Source of the DNA: Ancylobacter sp. WKF20
Lineage (GTDB): Bacteria > Pseudomonadota > Alphaproteobacteria > Rhizobiales > Xanthobacteraceae
Direction of reading: 5' to 3'
Assembly: GCF_029760895.1 (NCBI RefSeq)
Contig: NZ_CP121679.1
Span: forward strand, 1,488,001 to 1,552,000
DNA: 64,000 nt
The notes beneath the pieces were generated by a model. It was not told where the DNA came from and made no database searches. It was given only the letters and a program-made list of their open reading frames with translations. The translations under genes and the position numbers were made by a program. The first letter of the stretch is position 1, and each line of letters begins with the position of its first letter. Positions 19,416 through 28,286 of this stretch are shown here, one piece after another.

Positions 19416-20292
19416 GGGCAATCTCGTCGGTGAGCCGGTGAACAGCGTCGGCATCCTCGCTCGGGGGCGGACGCTGCCCACCGAAAATGCGCGACTGGAT
19501 GTCGGCCTCGAGCGCGCCGAAGGCGGGGCTGCCGCGCCGGCGGGCGGCATCGGGCACGATGTATTCGGCACTCAGCCGCCCAGGATGCGGCGTCATCACC
19601 AGCACCCGCGTGCCGACATGCAGCGCCTCGTCGATGCCATGGGTGACGAAAAGACAGGTCGCGCCGGTTTCCTCGCACAGCGCCAGCAACTCGTCCTGCA
19701 TCCGCCGGCGCGACAGCGCGTCGAGCGCGGCGAAGGGCTCGTCCATCAGCAGGATGGCCGGCTGCACGGCGAAGGCGCGGGCAATCGCCACGCGCTGCTT
19801 CATGCCGCCGGAGAGCGTGTGTGGATAGGCATCGGCGAAGGCGCCAAGGCCGACGCGCTCGGCCCAGTGCAAGGCCCGTTCGCGCGCCTCGGCCTTCGAC
19901 AGGCCCCGCGCCCGGCGCAGCGCGAAGCTGATATTGCCGCTCACCGTGCGCCACGGCAGAAGCTGGTCGAACTCCTGGAACACCACCATGCGGTCCGGCC
20001 CCGGCCCGCGCACCGCCTGACCGTTCAGGCGGATTTCGCCGGCGGCGAGCTTGATGAAGCCACCCACCGCGCGCAGCAGCGTGGACTTGCCACAGCCGGA
20101 GGGCCCGAGCAGCGCCAGCCGCTCACCCGTGGCGATGGTGAAGGACACATCCTCCACCGCCGTCACCACGCCGGCCTCGGTCGCGTAGCGCAGGCTCACC
20201 CGATCGACATCGAGCGCCGGACGGGTCGGTGCCCGCTGTGCCGAAAGGGATGGCGGGGTCTCGGGCGCGGCGCGGTCCGGCGTGAGCGCCAT
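19408..20292 (-). CDS. ABC transporter ATP-binding protein, sulfonate/taurine/nitrate type
   Basis: 294 residues. Walker A is LLGPSGCGKST (about 67-77), the Q-loop is VVFQEFDQLLPWRT, the signature is LSGGMKQRVAIARAFA and Walker B is ILLMDEPFAALD; it belongs to the SsuB/TauB/NrtD group. An N-terminal extension (residues 1-32) is rich in Pro and Ala. Start at the ATG at 20292 (MALTPDRAA), four bases after the binding-protein gene stop, so the three genes are one operon. Confidence 0.93.
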   Translation of the reverse strand: MALTPDRAAPETPPSLSAQRAPTRPALDVDRVSLRYATEAGVVTAVEDVSFTIATGERLALLGPSGCGKSTLLRAVGGFIKLAAGEIRLNGQAVRGPGPDRMVVFQEFDQLLPWRTVSGNISFALRRARGLSKAEARERALHWAERVGLGAFADAYPHTLSGGMKQRVAIARAFAVQPAILLMDEPFAALDALSRRRMQDELLALCEETGATCLFVTHGIDEALHVGTRVLVMTPHPGRLSAEYIVPDAARRRGSPAFGALEADIQSRIFGGQRPPPSEDADAVHRLTDEIAHV

Positions 20293-20296
20293 CAGC

Positions 20297-21319
20297 TCAG
20301 CTCCCACCGCGATCATGCAGGCCCGACTGGAACAGCTCTTTCCAGCCCGGCTTCTGCTTGATCAGGCCGATGCGGTACTCGAACTCGGTGAAGACGTCGA
20401 CGCGCTCGGGCACGGTGGTGAAGTTGATCTGCGGGTCGCGAATGATGCTCTCGATCAGCGCCGGATCGAGCTTGGAGTTTTCCGCCTTGATGTAGAGCTT
20501 GGCGGCCTCGGCGGGGTTGGCCTTGATCCAGGCATTGGCCTCGTCGAGCGCGGCGACGAAGGCGGCGACCGTCTTGGGGTTGTCGGTGGCGAACTTCTTG
20601 GTGCCGTAGACCACGTTGAACGTGTGCGGCCCGCCGAGCACGTCATAGCTGTTCAGCACGGCATGGACCTTGTCGCTCGCCAGCTGCTGCTGGACGAAGG
20701 GCGGCGAGGTGAAATGGGCGGTGATGCCGCCCGTGCCCGACAGGATGGCCGTGGTCGCGTCGGGATGCGGCAGGCTCACCGTCAGATGGTCGAGCTTGTC
20801 ATACTGGCCAAAGGCCTTGTCGGCGGCGATCTGCAGCACGATCGGCTGGAAGCCGACCTTCACCGAGGGCAGCGCGATGCGGTCAGTGTCGGTGAAGTCC
20901 TTGATAGTCTTCACATTCGGATTGTTCGTGGTGAGCACGTTCGGCATCGAGCCGAGCGAGGAGATCAGCACGATATCGACTTTGCCGCGCGTCTTGTCCC
21001 AGGTGAGAATGGCCGGGGCGACGCCCGCCGTGGCGAAATCCAGCCCGCCGGAGATCAGCGCGTCATTCATCGCGGCGGCGCCGGAGAGGCGCAGCCACTC
21101 GACCTTGAGATCCGGCACGCCGGCGGCGGCGGCCTTGGTCTCGATGAGCTGCTGCTCCTTGGCGACGATCAGCGGCAGGAAGGCGATGCCGAACTGCTGG
21201 GCGATGCGAAGCTGGTTGGTCTCGGCCTGCGCCGGCGTGCCGCCCAGCGTGCCGGTGAGCACGATCGACGTGGTGAGCGCCGCCAGTGCGGCAGCGCGGG
21301 CAAAAGCGCGGAAGCGCAT
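20297..21319 (-). CDS. ABC transporter substrate-binding protein, sulfonate/taurine/nitrate type
   Basis: 340 residues with a Sec signal peptide (MRFRAFARAAALAALTTS... cleaved near AQA). The mature protein starts with LRIAQQFGIAFLPLIVAKEQQLI and has LRLSGAAAMNDALISGGLDFATAGVAP, the SsuA/TauA/NMT1-like pattern of type II periplasmic binding proteins. The exact ligand (sulfonate, taurine, nitrate or thiamine precursor) is not decided by sequence. The ATG at 21319 has GGAG six bases upstream and is preferred over the ATG at 21331. Confidence 0.92.
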   Translation of the reverse strand: MRFRAFARAAALAALTTSIVLTGTLGGTPAQAETNQLRIAQQFGIAFLPLIVAKEQQLIETKAAAAGVPDLKVEWLRLSGAAAMNDALISGGLDFATAGVAPAILTWDKTRGKVDIVLISSLGSMPNVLTTNNPNVKTIKDFTDTDRIALPSVKVGFQPIVLQIAADKAFGQYDKLDHLTVSLPHPDATTAILSGTGGITAHFTSPPFVQQQLASDKVHAVLNSYDVLGGPHTFNVVYGTKKFATDNPKTVAAFVAALDEANAWIKANPAEAAKLYIKAENSKLDPALIESIIRDPQINFTTVPERVDVFTEFEYRIGLIKQKPGWKELFQSGLHDRGGS

Positions 21320-21363
21320 GAATGTCTCCATCTCAACGAGGTGGAGACGAATGTCGTGGTTTC

Positions 21364-21382
21364 GTCTACCAAGTCAATAGAC
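21364..21382 (-). promoter_or_regulatory. Inverted repeat at the promoter of the sulfonate-type ABC operon
   Basis: GTCTA and TAGAC are separated by nine bases, 45-63 bases upstream of the binding-protein start. Inside the spacer, on the minus strand, is TTGACT, a good -35 hexamer. The T-N11-A-like symmetry would suit a LysR-type regulator such as CysB/SsuR, but no such gene is adjacent. Confidence 0.4.
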
Positions 21383-21390
21383 TTTACCTA

Positions 21391-22143
21391 CTACGCTGAC
21401 AGGCCCGCCCGCACCCGCGCCACCATCGTCTCGACCGCAGCCACGGCGGCGGCGAGCTGGTCGGGGTCGCGCGAGCGCACGACGAGGTTGGTGTTGGGCC
21501 GGCCGTCTTCCGCCATGAACGGGTAGCTGCCGATGGTCACGCCCGGATGGGCCAGCGCCACCTCCTTCAGCGGCCCGCCAATATCGCCTTCCTTGGCATG
21601 AGCCGGCACCGTCTGGGAGAGCATGCGCACGCCGGTGGTGAGCTTCGGTGCCACCTCGTCCAGCATCGCCTGCATGATGGTGGGCACGCCGGCCATGACG
21701 ATGACATTGCCGATCCAGAAGCCCGGCGCCTTGGAGACCGGGTTCGGCACCAGCGCGGCGCCGGCCGGGATACGCGCCATGCGCAGCCGCGCCTCATTGA
21801 GATCGGCCTCGGGAATGCGCTCCAGCAGCATGGCCCGCGCGCGCGGATCGACATCGATGGTGACGCCAAACGCCTTCGCCACCGCGTCGGCGGTGATGTC
21901 GTCATGCGTCGGCCCGATGCCGCCGGTGGTGAACACATAGGTGTAGCGGGCGCGCAGGGCGTTCAGCGCGGCGACGATCTCGCCCTCGATGTCGGGCACG
22001 ACGCGCACCTCGGAAAGGTCGATGCCGAGGGCGGTGAGGTACTCGGCGATATAGCCGATGTTGCGGTCCTTGGTCCGCCCCGAGAGGATCTCGTCGCCGA
22101 TGACCAGGAGCCCCGCCGTCACCGCCTCTGCCTGCTCGACCAT
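21391..22143 (-). CDS. CinA N-terminal/MoaB-like molybdopterin-binding domain protein
   Basis: 250 residues. It has the MoCF-biosynthesis (MoaB/Mog) fold: LVIGDEILSGRTKDRNI, YTYVFTTGGIGPTHDDITADAVAKAFG and APGFWIGNVIVMAGVPTIMQAMLDE. It corresponds to the N-terminal half of CinA, which in full-length enzymes hydrolyses ADP-ribose-type compounds; the C-terminal NMN deamidase domain is absent, as is common in alphaproteobacteria. The role is therefore either nucleotide repair or unknown. It is divergent from the Anbu cluster, with 202 bases between. Confidence 0.9.
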   Translation of the reverse strand: MVEQAEAVTAGLLVIGDEILSGRTKDRNIGYIAEYLTALGIDLSEVRVVPDIEGEIVAALNALRARYTYVFTTGGIGPTHDDITADAVAKAFGVTIDVDPRARAMLLERIPEADLNEARLRMARIPAGAALVPNPVSKAPGFWIGNVIVMAGVPTIMQAMLDEVAPKLTTGVRMLSQTVPAHAKEGDIGGPLKEVALAHPGVTIGSYPFMAEDGRPNTNLVVRSRDPDQLAAAVAAVETMVARVRAGLSA

Positions 22144-22345
22144 CCGATTCTACTCCTGCTTTCCGTAAAGGCGCCTAGAAACGCCGCAAATGATCGCAGC
22201 ACCCGCCATATAGAGCGGCACGACGCCCGCAAAATAGGCATTTGACGCGCCCCATGGCGATATTCGCCGTCCGGGTTGTTCCGCCTCTTCCGCTGGCACG
22301 ACGTTTGTAGCTAACTTCCACGAGTTGGGGAGTGAATTTGCACCT

Positions 22346-23767
22346 ATGAGCGTCGCATTCGACGAGATGACCAATGCGGACGGCTCGATCCGCGCCGCCT
22401 ACACCACCCTCGCACGCTGGCTGAAGGATGTGCCGCCAGACGTGCTCGACTACCGACGCAAGGAGGCCGAGTTCATCTTCCGACGCATCGGCATCACCTT
22501 CGCGGTGTATGGCGACAGCGACGCGCAGGAACGGCTGATCCCCTTCGACATCATCCCCCGCATCCTCACCAATGGGGAATGGGGGCGGCTTTCCAAGGGC
22601 CTGGAGCAGCGCACCAAGGCGCTCAACCTCTACATCAAGGATGTCTACTCCAAGCGCGACATCCTGCGCGCCGGCGTGGTGCCCGAGGATCTGGTCTACC
22701 AGAACCCGGTGTTCCGCCCGGAGATGAACGGCCAGAAGGTGCCGCACGACCTTTACGTCCACATTGCCGGCATCGACGTGGTGCGGGTGGACGCTGACAC
22801 CTTCTACGTGCTGGAAGACAATGCCCGCACGCCCTCCGGCGTCTCCTACATGCTGGAGAACCGCGAGATCATGATGCGGCTCTTCCCGGAGCTGTTTGCC
22901 GAGAACCGCGTCGCGCCGGTGGAGAATTACACGGACGAACTTCTCGCCACGCTCAAATCGCTCGCCCCGACCACGGCGACGAGCGATCCGGTGGTGGTGG
23001 TGCTGACGCCCGGCATCTACAATTCCGCCTATTACGAGCACTCCTTCCTCGCCGACAAGCTGGGCGTGGAACTGGTGGAAGGCCGCGACCTCTTCGTGCG
23101 CAACGACGTGGTCTATATGCGCACCACCGAGGGCCCGCGCCGGGTGGATGTGATCTACCGCCGGCTCGACGACGATTTCATCGACCCCCTCGCCTTCCGG
23201 CCGGACAGCGCGCTCGGCGTGCCCGGGCTGATGAGCGCCTATAATGCCGGCAACGTCACGCTGACCAACGCGGTCGGCACCGGCGTTGCCGACGACAAGG
23301 CGGTCTACAGCTACATGCCCGAGATCATCCGCTTCTATCTCGGCGAGGAGCCGCTGCTGAAAAACGTGCCGACCTGGCGCTGCCGTGAGGCGGACCACCT
23401 GAACTATGTGCTCGATCACCTCAACGAGCTGGTGGTGAAGGAAGTTCACGGCTCCGGCGGCTACGGCATGCTGATCGGCCCGCGCGCCGACAAGGCGCAG
23501 ATCGAGCTGTTCCGCGCCAAGCTGAAGCAAGATCCCACCAACTTCATCGCCCAGCCGACGCTGGCGCTGTCCACCTGCCCGACCTTCGTCGAGGAAGGCA
23601 TCGCGCCGCGCCATGTCGATCTACGCCCCTTCGTGCTCACCGGCTCCGACCGCACCCGCATCGTGCCGGGCGGCCTCACCCGCGTCGCGCTCGAGGAAGG
23701 TTCGCTGGTGGTGAATTCGAGCCAGGGCGGCGGGACCAAGGACACCTGGGTGCTGGAGGAGAGCTGA
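22346..23767 (+). CDS. Circularly permuted ATP-grasp protein (Anbu cluster)
   Basis: 473 residues of the DUF404/DUF407 type: DYRRKEAEFIFRRIGITFAVYG near the N-terminus, YVLEDNARTPSGVSYMLENRE (about 155-175), DVIYRRLDDDFIDPLAF and the ATP-binding VVKEVHGSGGYGMLIGP (about 370-385). Family proteins are predicted peptide or amide ligases of an uncharacterised metabolite/peptide pathway. The gene opens the cluster that continues with alpha-E, transglutaminase and Anbu. The ATG at 22346 begins the family-like SVAFDEM; a TTG at 22325 is an alternative with GGGGAG overlapping it. Confidence 0.93.
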   Translation: MSVAFDEMTNADGSIRAAYTTLARWLKDVPPDVLDYRRKEAEFIFRRIGITFAVYGDSDAQERLIPFDIIPRILTNGEWGRLSKGLEQRTKALNLYIKDVYSKRDILRAGVVPEDLVYQNPVFRPEMNGQKVPHDLYVHIAGIDVVRVDADTFYVLEDNARTPSGVSYMLENREIMMRLFPELFAENRVAPVENYTDELLATLKSLAPTTATSDPVVVVLTPGIYNSAYYEHSFLADKLGVELVEGRDLFVRNDVVYMRTTEGPRRVDVIYRRLDDDFIDPLAFRPDSALGVPGLMSAYNAGNVTLTNAVGTGVADDKAVYSYMPEIIRFYLGEEPLLKNVPTWRCREADHLNYVLDHLNELVVKEVHGSGGYGMLIGPRADKAQIELFRAKLKQDPTNFIAQPTLALSTCPTFVEEGIAPRHVDLRPFVLTGSDRTRIVPGGLTRVALEEGSLVVNSSQGGGTKDTWVLEES

Positions 23768-23786
23768 CGCGGGCTGCGATCTGACC

Positions 23787-23874
23787 GTCATCCCGGACGG
23801 CCGCAGGCCGATCCGGGATCGTCCGTTAACTGGTGAACGATCCCGGCTCTTCGCTTCGCTGCGGCCGGGATGAC
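23787..23874. repeat. Pair of palindromic intergenic repeats
   Basis: Two hairpins in tandem: 23787-23820 opens GTCATCCCGGACGGCC and closes GATCCGGGATC, and 23839-23874 opens GATCCCGGCTC and closes GGCCGGGATGAC. Both belong to the same families as the array at 35075-35743 (types C and A, in reverse orientation). They sit between the ATP-grasp and LysE genes and break the usual Anbu operon. Confidence 0.85.
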
Positions 23875-23897
23875 CTTGGGTGGGAGCGCATAGACAG

Positions 23898-24521
23898 ATG
23901 CCGATTGAAACATGGCTGGCCTTCGTCGCCGCCTCGGCGGTCCTTCTGGTCATTCCCGGACCGACGATCCTGCTCGTCGTCTCCTATGCGCTCGGCCAGG
24001 GCCGCAAGGTGGCGCTGCCGGTGGCGACCGGCGTCGCGCTCGGCGACTTCACCGCGATGACGCTCTCCATGCTGGGCCTCGGCGCGCTGCTCGCCACCTC
24101 GGCGACGCTGTTCACCGTGCTCAAATGGATCGGTGCGCTCTATCTCATCTGGCTCGGCATCAAGCTCTGGCGGGCCGGCGGCACGCCGCTCATTGGCGAA
24201 GCCCGCACCACCGGCCGGCCGCTCGGCATGTTGCTGCACGCCTGGATCGTCACCGCGCTGAACCCGAAGAGCATCACCTTCTTCGTGGCCTTCCTGCCGC
24301 AATTCCTCGATCCCGCCGGCGACTTCCTCACCCAGATGGCGATCTTCGAGACCACCTTCCTCGTGCTCGCCGCCACCAATGCCTTCGGCTACGCGCTCAT
24401 TGCGGGCCGGCTGCGCGGCGCCATCGGCACGCCGCGCATCGTCGCCGCCATCAATCGGATCGGTGGCACTCTCCTGATCGGGGCGGGCGTCGCGACGCTC
24501 GCCTGGCGTAACGCGAAATAG
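23898..24521 (+). CDS. LysE family translocator
   Basis: 207 residues with about six membrane helices in the LysE/RhtB pattern: ETWLAFVAASAVLLVIPGPTILLVVSYALGQG at the start, then KWIGALYLIWLGIKLWRAG and TALNPKSITFFVAFLPQFLDP. These exporters move amino acids or their derivatives out of the cell. It lies inside the Anbu cluster, 13 bases before the alpha-E gene, so it is probably co-transcribed with it. Whether it exports the cluster's product is only a suggestion from position. The start at 23898 is the first conserved Met. Confidence 0.9.
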   Translation: MPIETWLAFVAASAVLLVIPGPTILLVVSYALGQGRKVALPVATGVALGDFTAMTLSMLGLGALLATSATLFTVLKWIGALYLIWLGIKLWRAGGTPLIGEARTTGRPLGMLLHAWIVTALNPKSITFFVAFLPQFLDPAGDFLTQMAIFETTFLVLAATNAFGYALIAGRLRGAIGTPRIVAAINRIGGTLLIGAGVATLAWRNAK

Positions 24522-24534
24522 AACGCGGGTTCCC

Positions 24535-25479
24535 ATGCTTTCTCGCACAGCCGACAATCTCTACTGGCTCGCCCGCTACATGGAGCGCGCCGACTGCCTT
24601 GCCCGCATTCTCGATGTGACGCAGCGCCTCGCGCAGCTTCCCGCGGCCTATGGCGGCTCGACCAATGAGTGGCGCTCGGCGCTGCTCACCGCCGGCTGCG
24701 CCGACCTGTTCAAGCAGGTGCATGGCGACGAGGCGACGGAGCAGAACGTCATCTCCTTCCTCGCCTTCGCGCCGGAGAACCCCTCCTCGATCCGCAACTG
24801 CTTCGAGATCGCCCGCACCAATGCCCGCTCGGTGCGCACGGCGCTCACCATCGAGATGTGGGAGACCATCAACTCCGCCTGGCTGGAGCTGAAGCGCTAT
24901 TCCACCAAGAGCATGACGCGCGAGGAGCTGGCCCGCTTCCTCTCCTTCGTGAAGGAGACCTCGCTGCGCTTCGACGGTGCCGCCTACCGCACCATGCTGC
25001 GCAATGACGCCTTCTGGTTTTCGCGCGTGGGCATGTATGTCGAGCGCGCGGACAACACGGCGCGCATCCTCGACGTGAAATATCATGTGCTGCTGCCGGA
25101 TTCCGAGCATGTCGGCGGGCCGCTCGACTATTTCCAGTGGACCTCGATCCTGCGCTCGGTGTCGGCGCTGACGTCCTTCCACTGGGTCTACCGCGAGAGC
25201 GTGAAGCCCTGGCTGGTGGCGGATCTGTTGATCCTCAACGCGCAGATGCCGCGCTCGCTCACCAGTTGCTACCAGAACATCACGCGCTATCTCGATGACA
25301 TCGCCGCCTATTACGGCCGGCAGGGCACAGCGCAGCGTCTCGCCCGCTCCACCCTCACCCGGCTCGGCAACAGCCGGATGGAGGACGTGTTCCAGACCGG
25401 GCTGCACGAGTATATCGACGGCTTCGTCGTCGAGAATAACCGGCTCGGTTCGACCGTTGCCGAACAATATCTCCTGTAA
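24535..25479 (+). CDS. Alpha-E domain protein (DUF403, Anbu cluster)
   Basis: 314 residues, all-helical, beginning with the hallmark MLSRTADNLYWLARYMERADCLARILDVTQRL and ending with a second ER motif (MYVERADNTARILDVKYH) and repeated Arg/Glu-rich helices. Alpha-E proteins co-occur with circularly permuted ATP-grasp and transglutaminase genes and are thought to belong to a peptide or amide synthesis/modification pathway; the biochemistry is not established. The start codon is fixed by the conserved N-terminus. Confidence 0.94.
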   Translation: MLSRTADNLYWLARYMERADCLARILDVTQRLAQLPAAYGGSTNEWRSALLTAGCADLFKQVHGDEATEQNVISFLAFAPENPSSIRNCFEIARTNARSVRTALTIEMWETINSAWLELKRYSTKSMTREELARFLSFVKETSLRFDGAAYRTMLRNDAFWFSRVGMYVERADNTARILDVKYHVLLPDSEHVGGPLDYFQWTSILRSVSALTSFHWVYRESVKPWLVADLLILNAQMPRSLTSCYQNITRYLDDIAAYYGRQGTAQRLARSTLTRLGNSRMEDVFQTGLHEYIDGFVVENNRLGSTVAEQYLL

Positions 25480-25500
25480 TTCCGGGTCGACCGCCGCGTC

Positions 25501-26361
25501 ATGCGTATCCATGTGAAGCACGCCACCATCTATACCTACGATCCGCCGGCCAATGGCGCGATCCAGACGCTGCGCCTCACGCCGCGCAACCATGACGGTC
25601 AATATGTCGTCTCCTGGCGCATCGACGTGTCGGAAAGCTGCCGGTTGCGGGCGCATGAGGACGCGTTCGGCAACCTCACCCACACTTTCGCGGTAGAGGG
25701 GCCGATCTCGGAGCTACGCGTGATCGTCGAGGGCGAGGTCGAGACACAGGACACGTCCGGCGTGGTGCGTGGCGTGAAGGAGCGTTTCCCGGCCTCGCTC
25801 TATATGCGCGAGACCGACCTCACCGTCGCCGACCCGGCCCTGCGCGCCTTCGCCGAACAGGCGGCCGCCGGTATTGAGGACCGCATCGCCAAGCTGCACG
25901 CGCTGATGGAAGCGATCGGCGCCCATATGACCTTCGATCCCGAACCGACGCAGGCGACCACCACCGCCAAGGAAGCCTTCGCGCTGAAGCGCGGCGTGTG
26001 CCAGGATTACGCGCATATCTTCATCGCCGGGGCGCGCCACATCGGCATCCCTGCCCGCTACGCCAGCGGCTACATCGTCACCGACGGCGCGGCACAATCG
26101 CAGACGCAGGGCCTCATCCAGCTCCAGGGGGCCTCCGCGCAGGCCGGCCATGGCTGGGCCGAGGCCTATGTGGAGGGTCTGGGCTGGGTCGGGTTCGATC
26201 CGGCCAATCTCCAGTGCCCGACCGAGGCCTATGTGCGGCTCGCCGTGGGGCTCGACTATCTCGGCGCCGCTCCGGTGCGCGGCAACCGCTATGGGGGCGG
26301 CGAGGAAAATCTCTCCGTCGCTCTCACCGTCGACCAGTCGAGCCGGCAGATTCAGGGCTGA
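25501..26361 (+). CDS. Transglutaminase family protein (Anbu cluster)
   Basis: 286 residues. An N-terminal beta-sandwich region (MRIHVKHATIYTYDPP) is followed by the transglutaminase/protease core with Cys167 in RGVCQDYAHIF, His217 in AGHGWAEAYVEG and Asp233 in WVGFDPAN, so the triad is intact. There is no signal peptide, so it is cytoplasmic like its partners. Such proteins are predicted to cleave or form amide bonds on the product of the ATP-grasp enzyme. It starts 21 bases after the alpha-E gene. Confidence 0.94.
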   Translation: MRIHVKHATIYTYDPPANGAIQTLRLTPRNHDGQYVVSWRIDVSESCRLRAHEDAFGNLTHTFAVEGPISELRVIVEGEVETQDTSGVVRGVKERFPASLYMRETDLTVADPALRAFAEQAAAGIEDRIAKLHALMEAIGAHMTFDPEPTQATTTAKEAFALKRGVCQDYAHIFIAGARHIGIPARYASGYIVTDGAAQSQTQGLIQLQGASAQAGHGWAEAYVEGLGWVGFDPANLQCPTEAYVRLAVGLDYLGAAPVRGNRYGGGEENLSVALTVDQSSRQIQG

Positions 26362-26450
26362 CGGTTGCCGGCCGCAAAAGCGCCCCGCTATAAGGGCGCG
26401 TAATGGGATGCCGCGCGCCACAGGGCCGTGGCCAGGGGGAAGTGCCTTCG

Positions 26451-27197
26451 ATGACCTATTGTTGTGGTCTTCTGGTGCGTGACGGCCTCGTCATGATTGC
26501 CGATACCCGGACCAATGCCGGGCTCGACAACATCTCGACCTTCCGCAAGCTGCACGTCTTCGAGGAACCGGGCCGCCACATCATGGCGCTGGCGACGGCG
26601 GGAAACCTGTCGATCTCGCAGGCCGTCATCAGCACCCTGCAGGAGGGGCTGGAGAACCCGGAGACCGGCAAGAAGGACACGCTGACCAGCGTCAGCAGCA
26701 TGTTCCGCGCGACGCAGCTCGTCGGCGCGGCCATCCGTCATGTCCATCGTCTCTATGGCGAGGGCCTGAAGGAATCCGACATCCGCTTCGACGTCTCCTT
26801 CCTGTTCGGCGGACAGGTGAATGGCGGGCGGCTGCGGCTGTTCATGATTTACGCCGCTGGCAATTTCATTGAATGCACCGCCGACACCCCCTTCCTGCAG
26901 ATCGGCGAGCACAAATATGGCAAGCCGGTGCTGGACCGCTCCATCACCTTCGAGACCGACCTGTATGACGCGCTGAAGTCGGGCCTGATCTCGATGGATT
27001 CGACCATGCGCTCCAATCTCGGTGTCGGCATGCCCATCGACATTCTGGTGGCGCGCCGAGATGGCGGGCAGTCGGAGCTGAATTACCGCATCGAGCCGGG
27101 CGAGCCCTATTTCCACGATCTGCGCGAGCGGTGGTCGGCCGCGCTGCGCGCCGCCCACACCTCGATCCCCCGCCCGCCCTATGGGCGAAACCGCTAG
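26451..27197 (+). CDS. Anbu proteasome-type peptidase
   Basis: 248 residues of the ancestral beta-subunit (Anbu) family, related to HslV and 20S beta subunits. The start at 26451 (MTYCCGLLV) puts Thr directly after Met, so removal of Met would expose the N-terminal nucleophile Thr; the internal ADTRTNAG segment supplies the Asp of the active site. Known Anbu proteins form open-ring or helical oligomers with weak or no detected proteolysis; the substrate is unknown. AGGGGG precedes the start by 12-17 bases. It closes the cluster. Confidence 0.93.
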   Translation: MTYCCGLLVRDGLVMIADTRTNAGLDNISTFRKLHVFEEPGRHIMALATAGNLSISQAVISTLQEGLENPETGKKDTLTSVSSMFRATQLVGAAIRHVHRLYGEGLKESDIRFDVSFLFGGQVNGGRLRLFMIYAAGNFIECTADTPFLQIGEHKYGKPVLDRSITFETDLYDALKSGLISMDSTMRSNLGVGMPIDILVARRDGGQSELNYRIEPGEPYFHDLRERWSAALRAAHTSIPRPPYGRNR

Positions 27198-27217
27198 AAG
27201 GGCGTGAACGCGCGAAA

Positions 27218-27243
27218 GCCGCCGATGCAGGTGCACCGGCGGC
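27218..27243. terminator. Terminator between the Anbu gene and the convergent small ORF
   Basis: GCCGCCG (27218-27224) and CGGCGGC (27237-27243) pair across 12 bases, 20 bases after the Anbu stop. A pyrimidine-rich TCTCGTCTT follows on the plus strand. It could serve both strands. Confidence 0.5.
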
Positions 27244-27271
27244 TCTCGTCTTGCGATTGTCCTGTCACCCG

Positions 27272-27343
27272 TCAGGTGAGCAGATACAGCAGGATGATGA
27301 TCGGAATCGGAATACCGATGAGCCACATCAGAATAGCGGGCAT
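27272..27343 (-). CDS. 23-residue hydrophobic membrane peptide
   Basis: It encodes a single hydrophobic helix with the core MWLIGIPIPIIILLYLLT and no charged residue. The ATG at 27343 is preceded at seven bases by GAGGAG, one of the best Shine-Dalgarno sequences in this window, and the frame closes with TGA after 23 codons. From memory, very similar peptides rich in GIPIPII occur in other proteobacteria and are usually left unannotated. It is likely an inner-membrane microprotein; function unknown. Confidence 0.6.
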   Translation of the reverse strand: MPAILMWLIGIPIPIIILLYLLT

Positions 27344-27530
27344 GATCGCTCTCCTCGACTGAGTAATTCACGGGCGGTGACGTATGGTTTCACCGCGTTC
27401 GACTTGACTGTCGCCCTGATAACGCCATGAGCTCTTGCGGGTTCCATGGCATCACGCACCCCGCCAGCCCCTGCTGGCCTTGCCGGCGACGCCATGCCGG
27501 GACAGATTTCGACGCTTCGGGAGGAAAAAC

Positions 27531-28286
27531 ATGACCACGCCCCGCATCGCCCTCGTCACCGGCGCCGGCACCGGCATCGGCAAGGCCGCCGCTCTCGCCC
27601 TCGCCGAATCCGGCTTTGAGGTTGTTCTCACCGGTCGCCGCACCGAACCGCTCGAGGCGCTCGCCTCAGTCATCGCCGCCAAGGGCCAGACGGCTCACCC
27701 CATCGCCGCGGATGTGGCGGACGCGGCCTCGGTGCGCGCGCTGTTCGACGAGATCGCCAGCCGTTTCAAGCGCCTCGACATGCTGTTCAACAATGCCGGC
27801 GGCTGGTCGCCGGGCATGCCGATCGAGGACATCCCGCTGGAGGACTGGCAACGCGTGGTGACCGTCAACCTCACCGGCGTGTTCCTCTGCACCCAGGCCG
27901 CCATCCGTCTCATGAAGACGCAGACCCCCAAGGGCGGGCGCATCATCAATAACGGCTCGATCTCGGCGCACGCCCCGCGCCCGCTTACCGCGCCCTACAC
28001 CGCCACCAAGCACGCGGTCACAGGCCTCACCAAGCAGGTCGCGCTGGAAGGCCGCGCGCACAACATCGCCTGCGGACAGATCGATATCGGCAATGCCGAC
28101 ACCGACATGGCGGTGAAGATGAAGACCGGCATTCTTCAGCCCAACGGCCAGATCATGGTCGAGCCGACCTTCGACCCCGTCCATGCCGGCCGTGCCGTCG
28201 CCTATATGGCCGGCCTGCCGCTCGACGCGAATGTGCTGACCATGACCATCATGGCCACCAACGCACCGTTTGTCGGGCGGGGCTAG
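27531..28286 (+). CDS. SDR family oxidoreductase
   Basis: 251 residues of a classical short-chain dehydrogenase: the cofactor motif [10 protein letters not shown] (about 10-19), NNAGG (about 86), catalytic Ser in [10 protein letters not shown] and the YTATK active-site Tyr-x3-Lys. The Arg-containing TGRRTEP after beta2 favours NADP(H). The substrate is unknown. The ATG at 27531 has GGGAGG upstream. The C-terminus ends four bases over the convergent DUF2235 gene. Confidence 0.93.
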   Translation: MTTPRIALVTGAGTGIGKAAALALAESGFEVVLTGRRTEPLEALASVIAAKGQTAHPIAADVADAASVRALFDEIASRFKRLDMLFNNAGGWSPGMPIEDIPLEDWQRVVTVNLTGVFLCTQAAIRLMKTQTPKGGRIINNGSISAHAPRPLTAPYTATKHAVTGLTKQVALEGRAHNIACGQIDIGNADTDMAVKMKTGILQPNGQIMVEPTFDPVHAGRAVAYMAGLPLDANVLTMTIMATNAPFVGRG

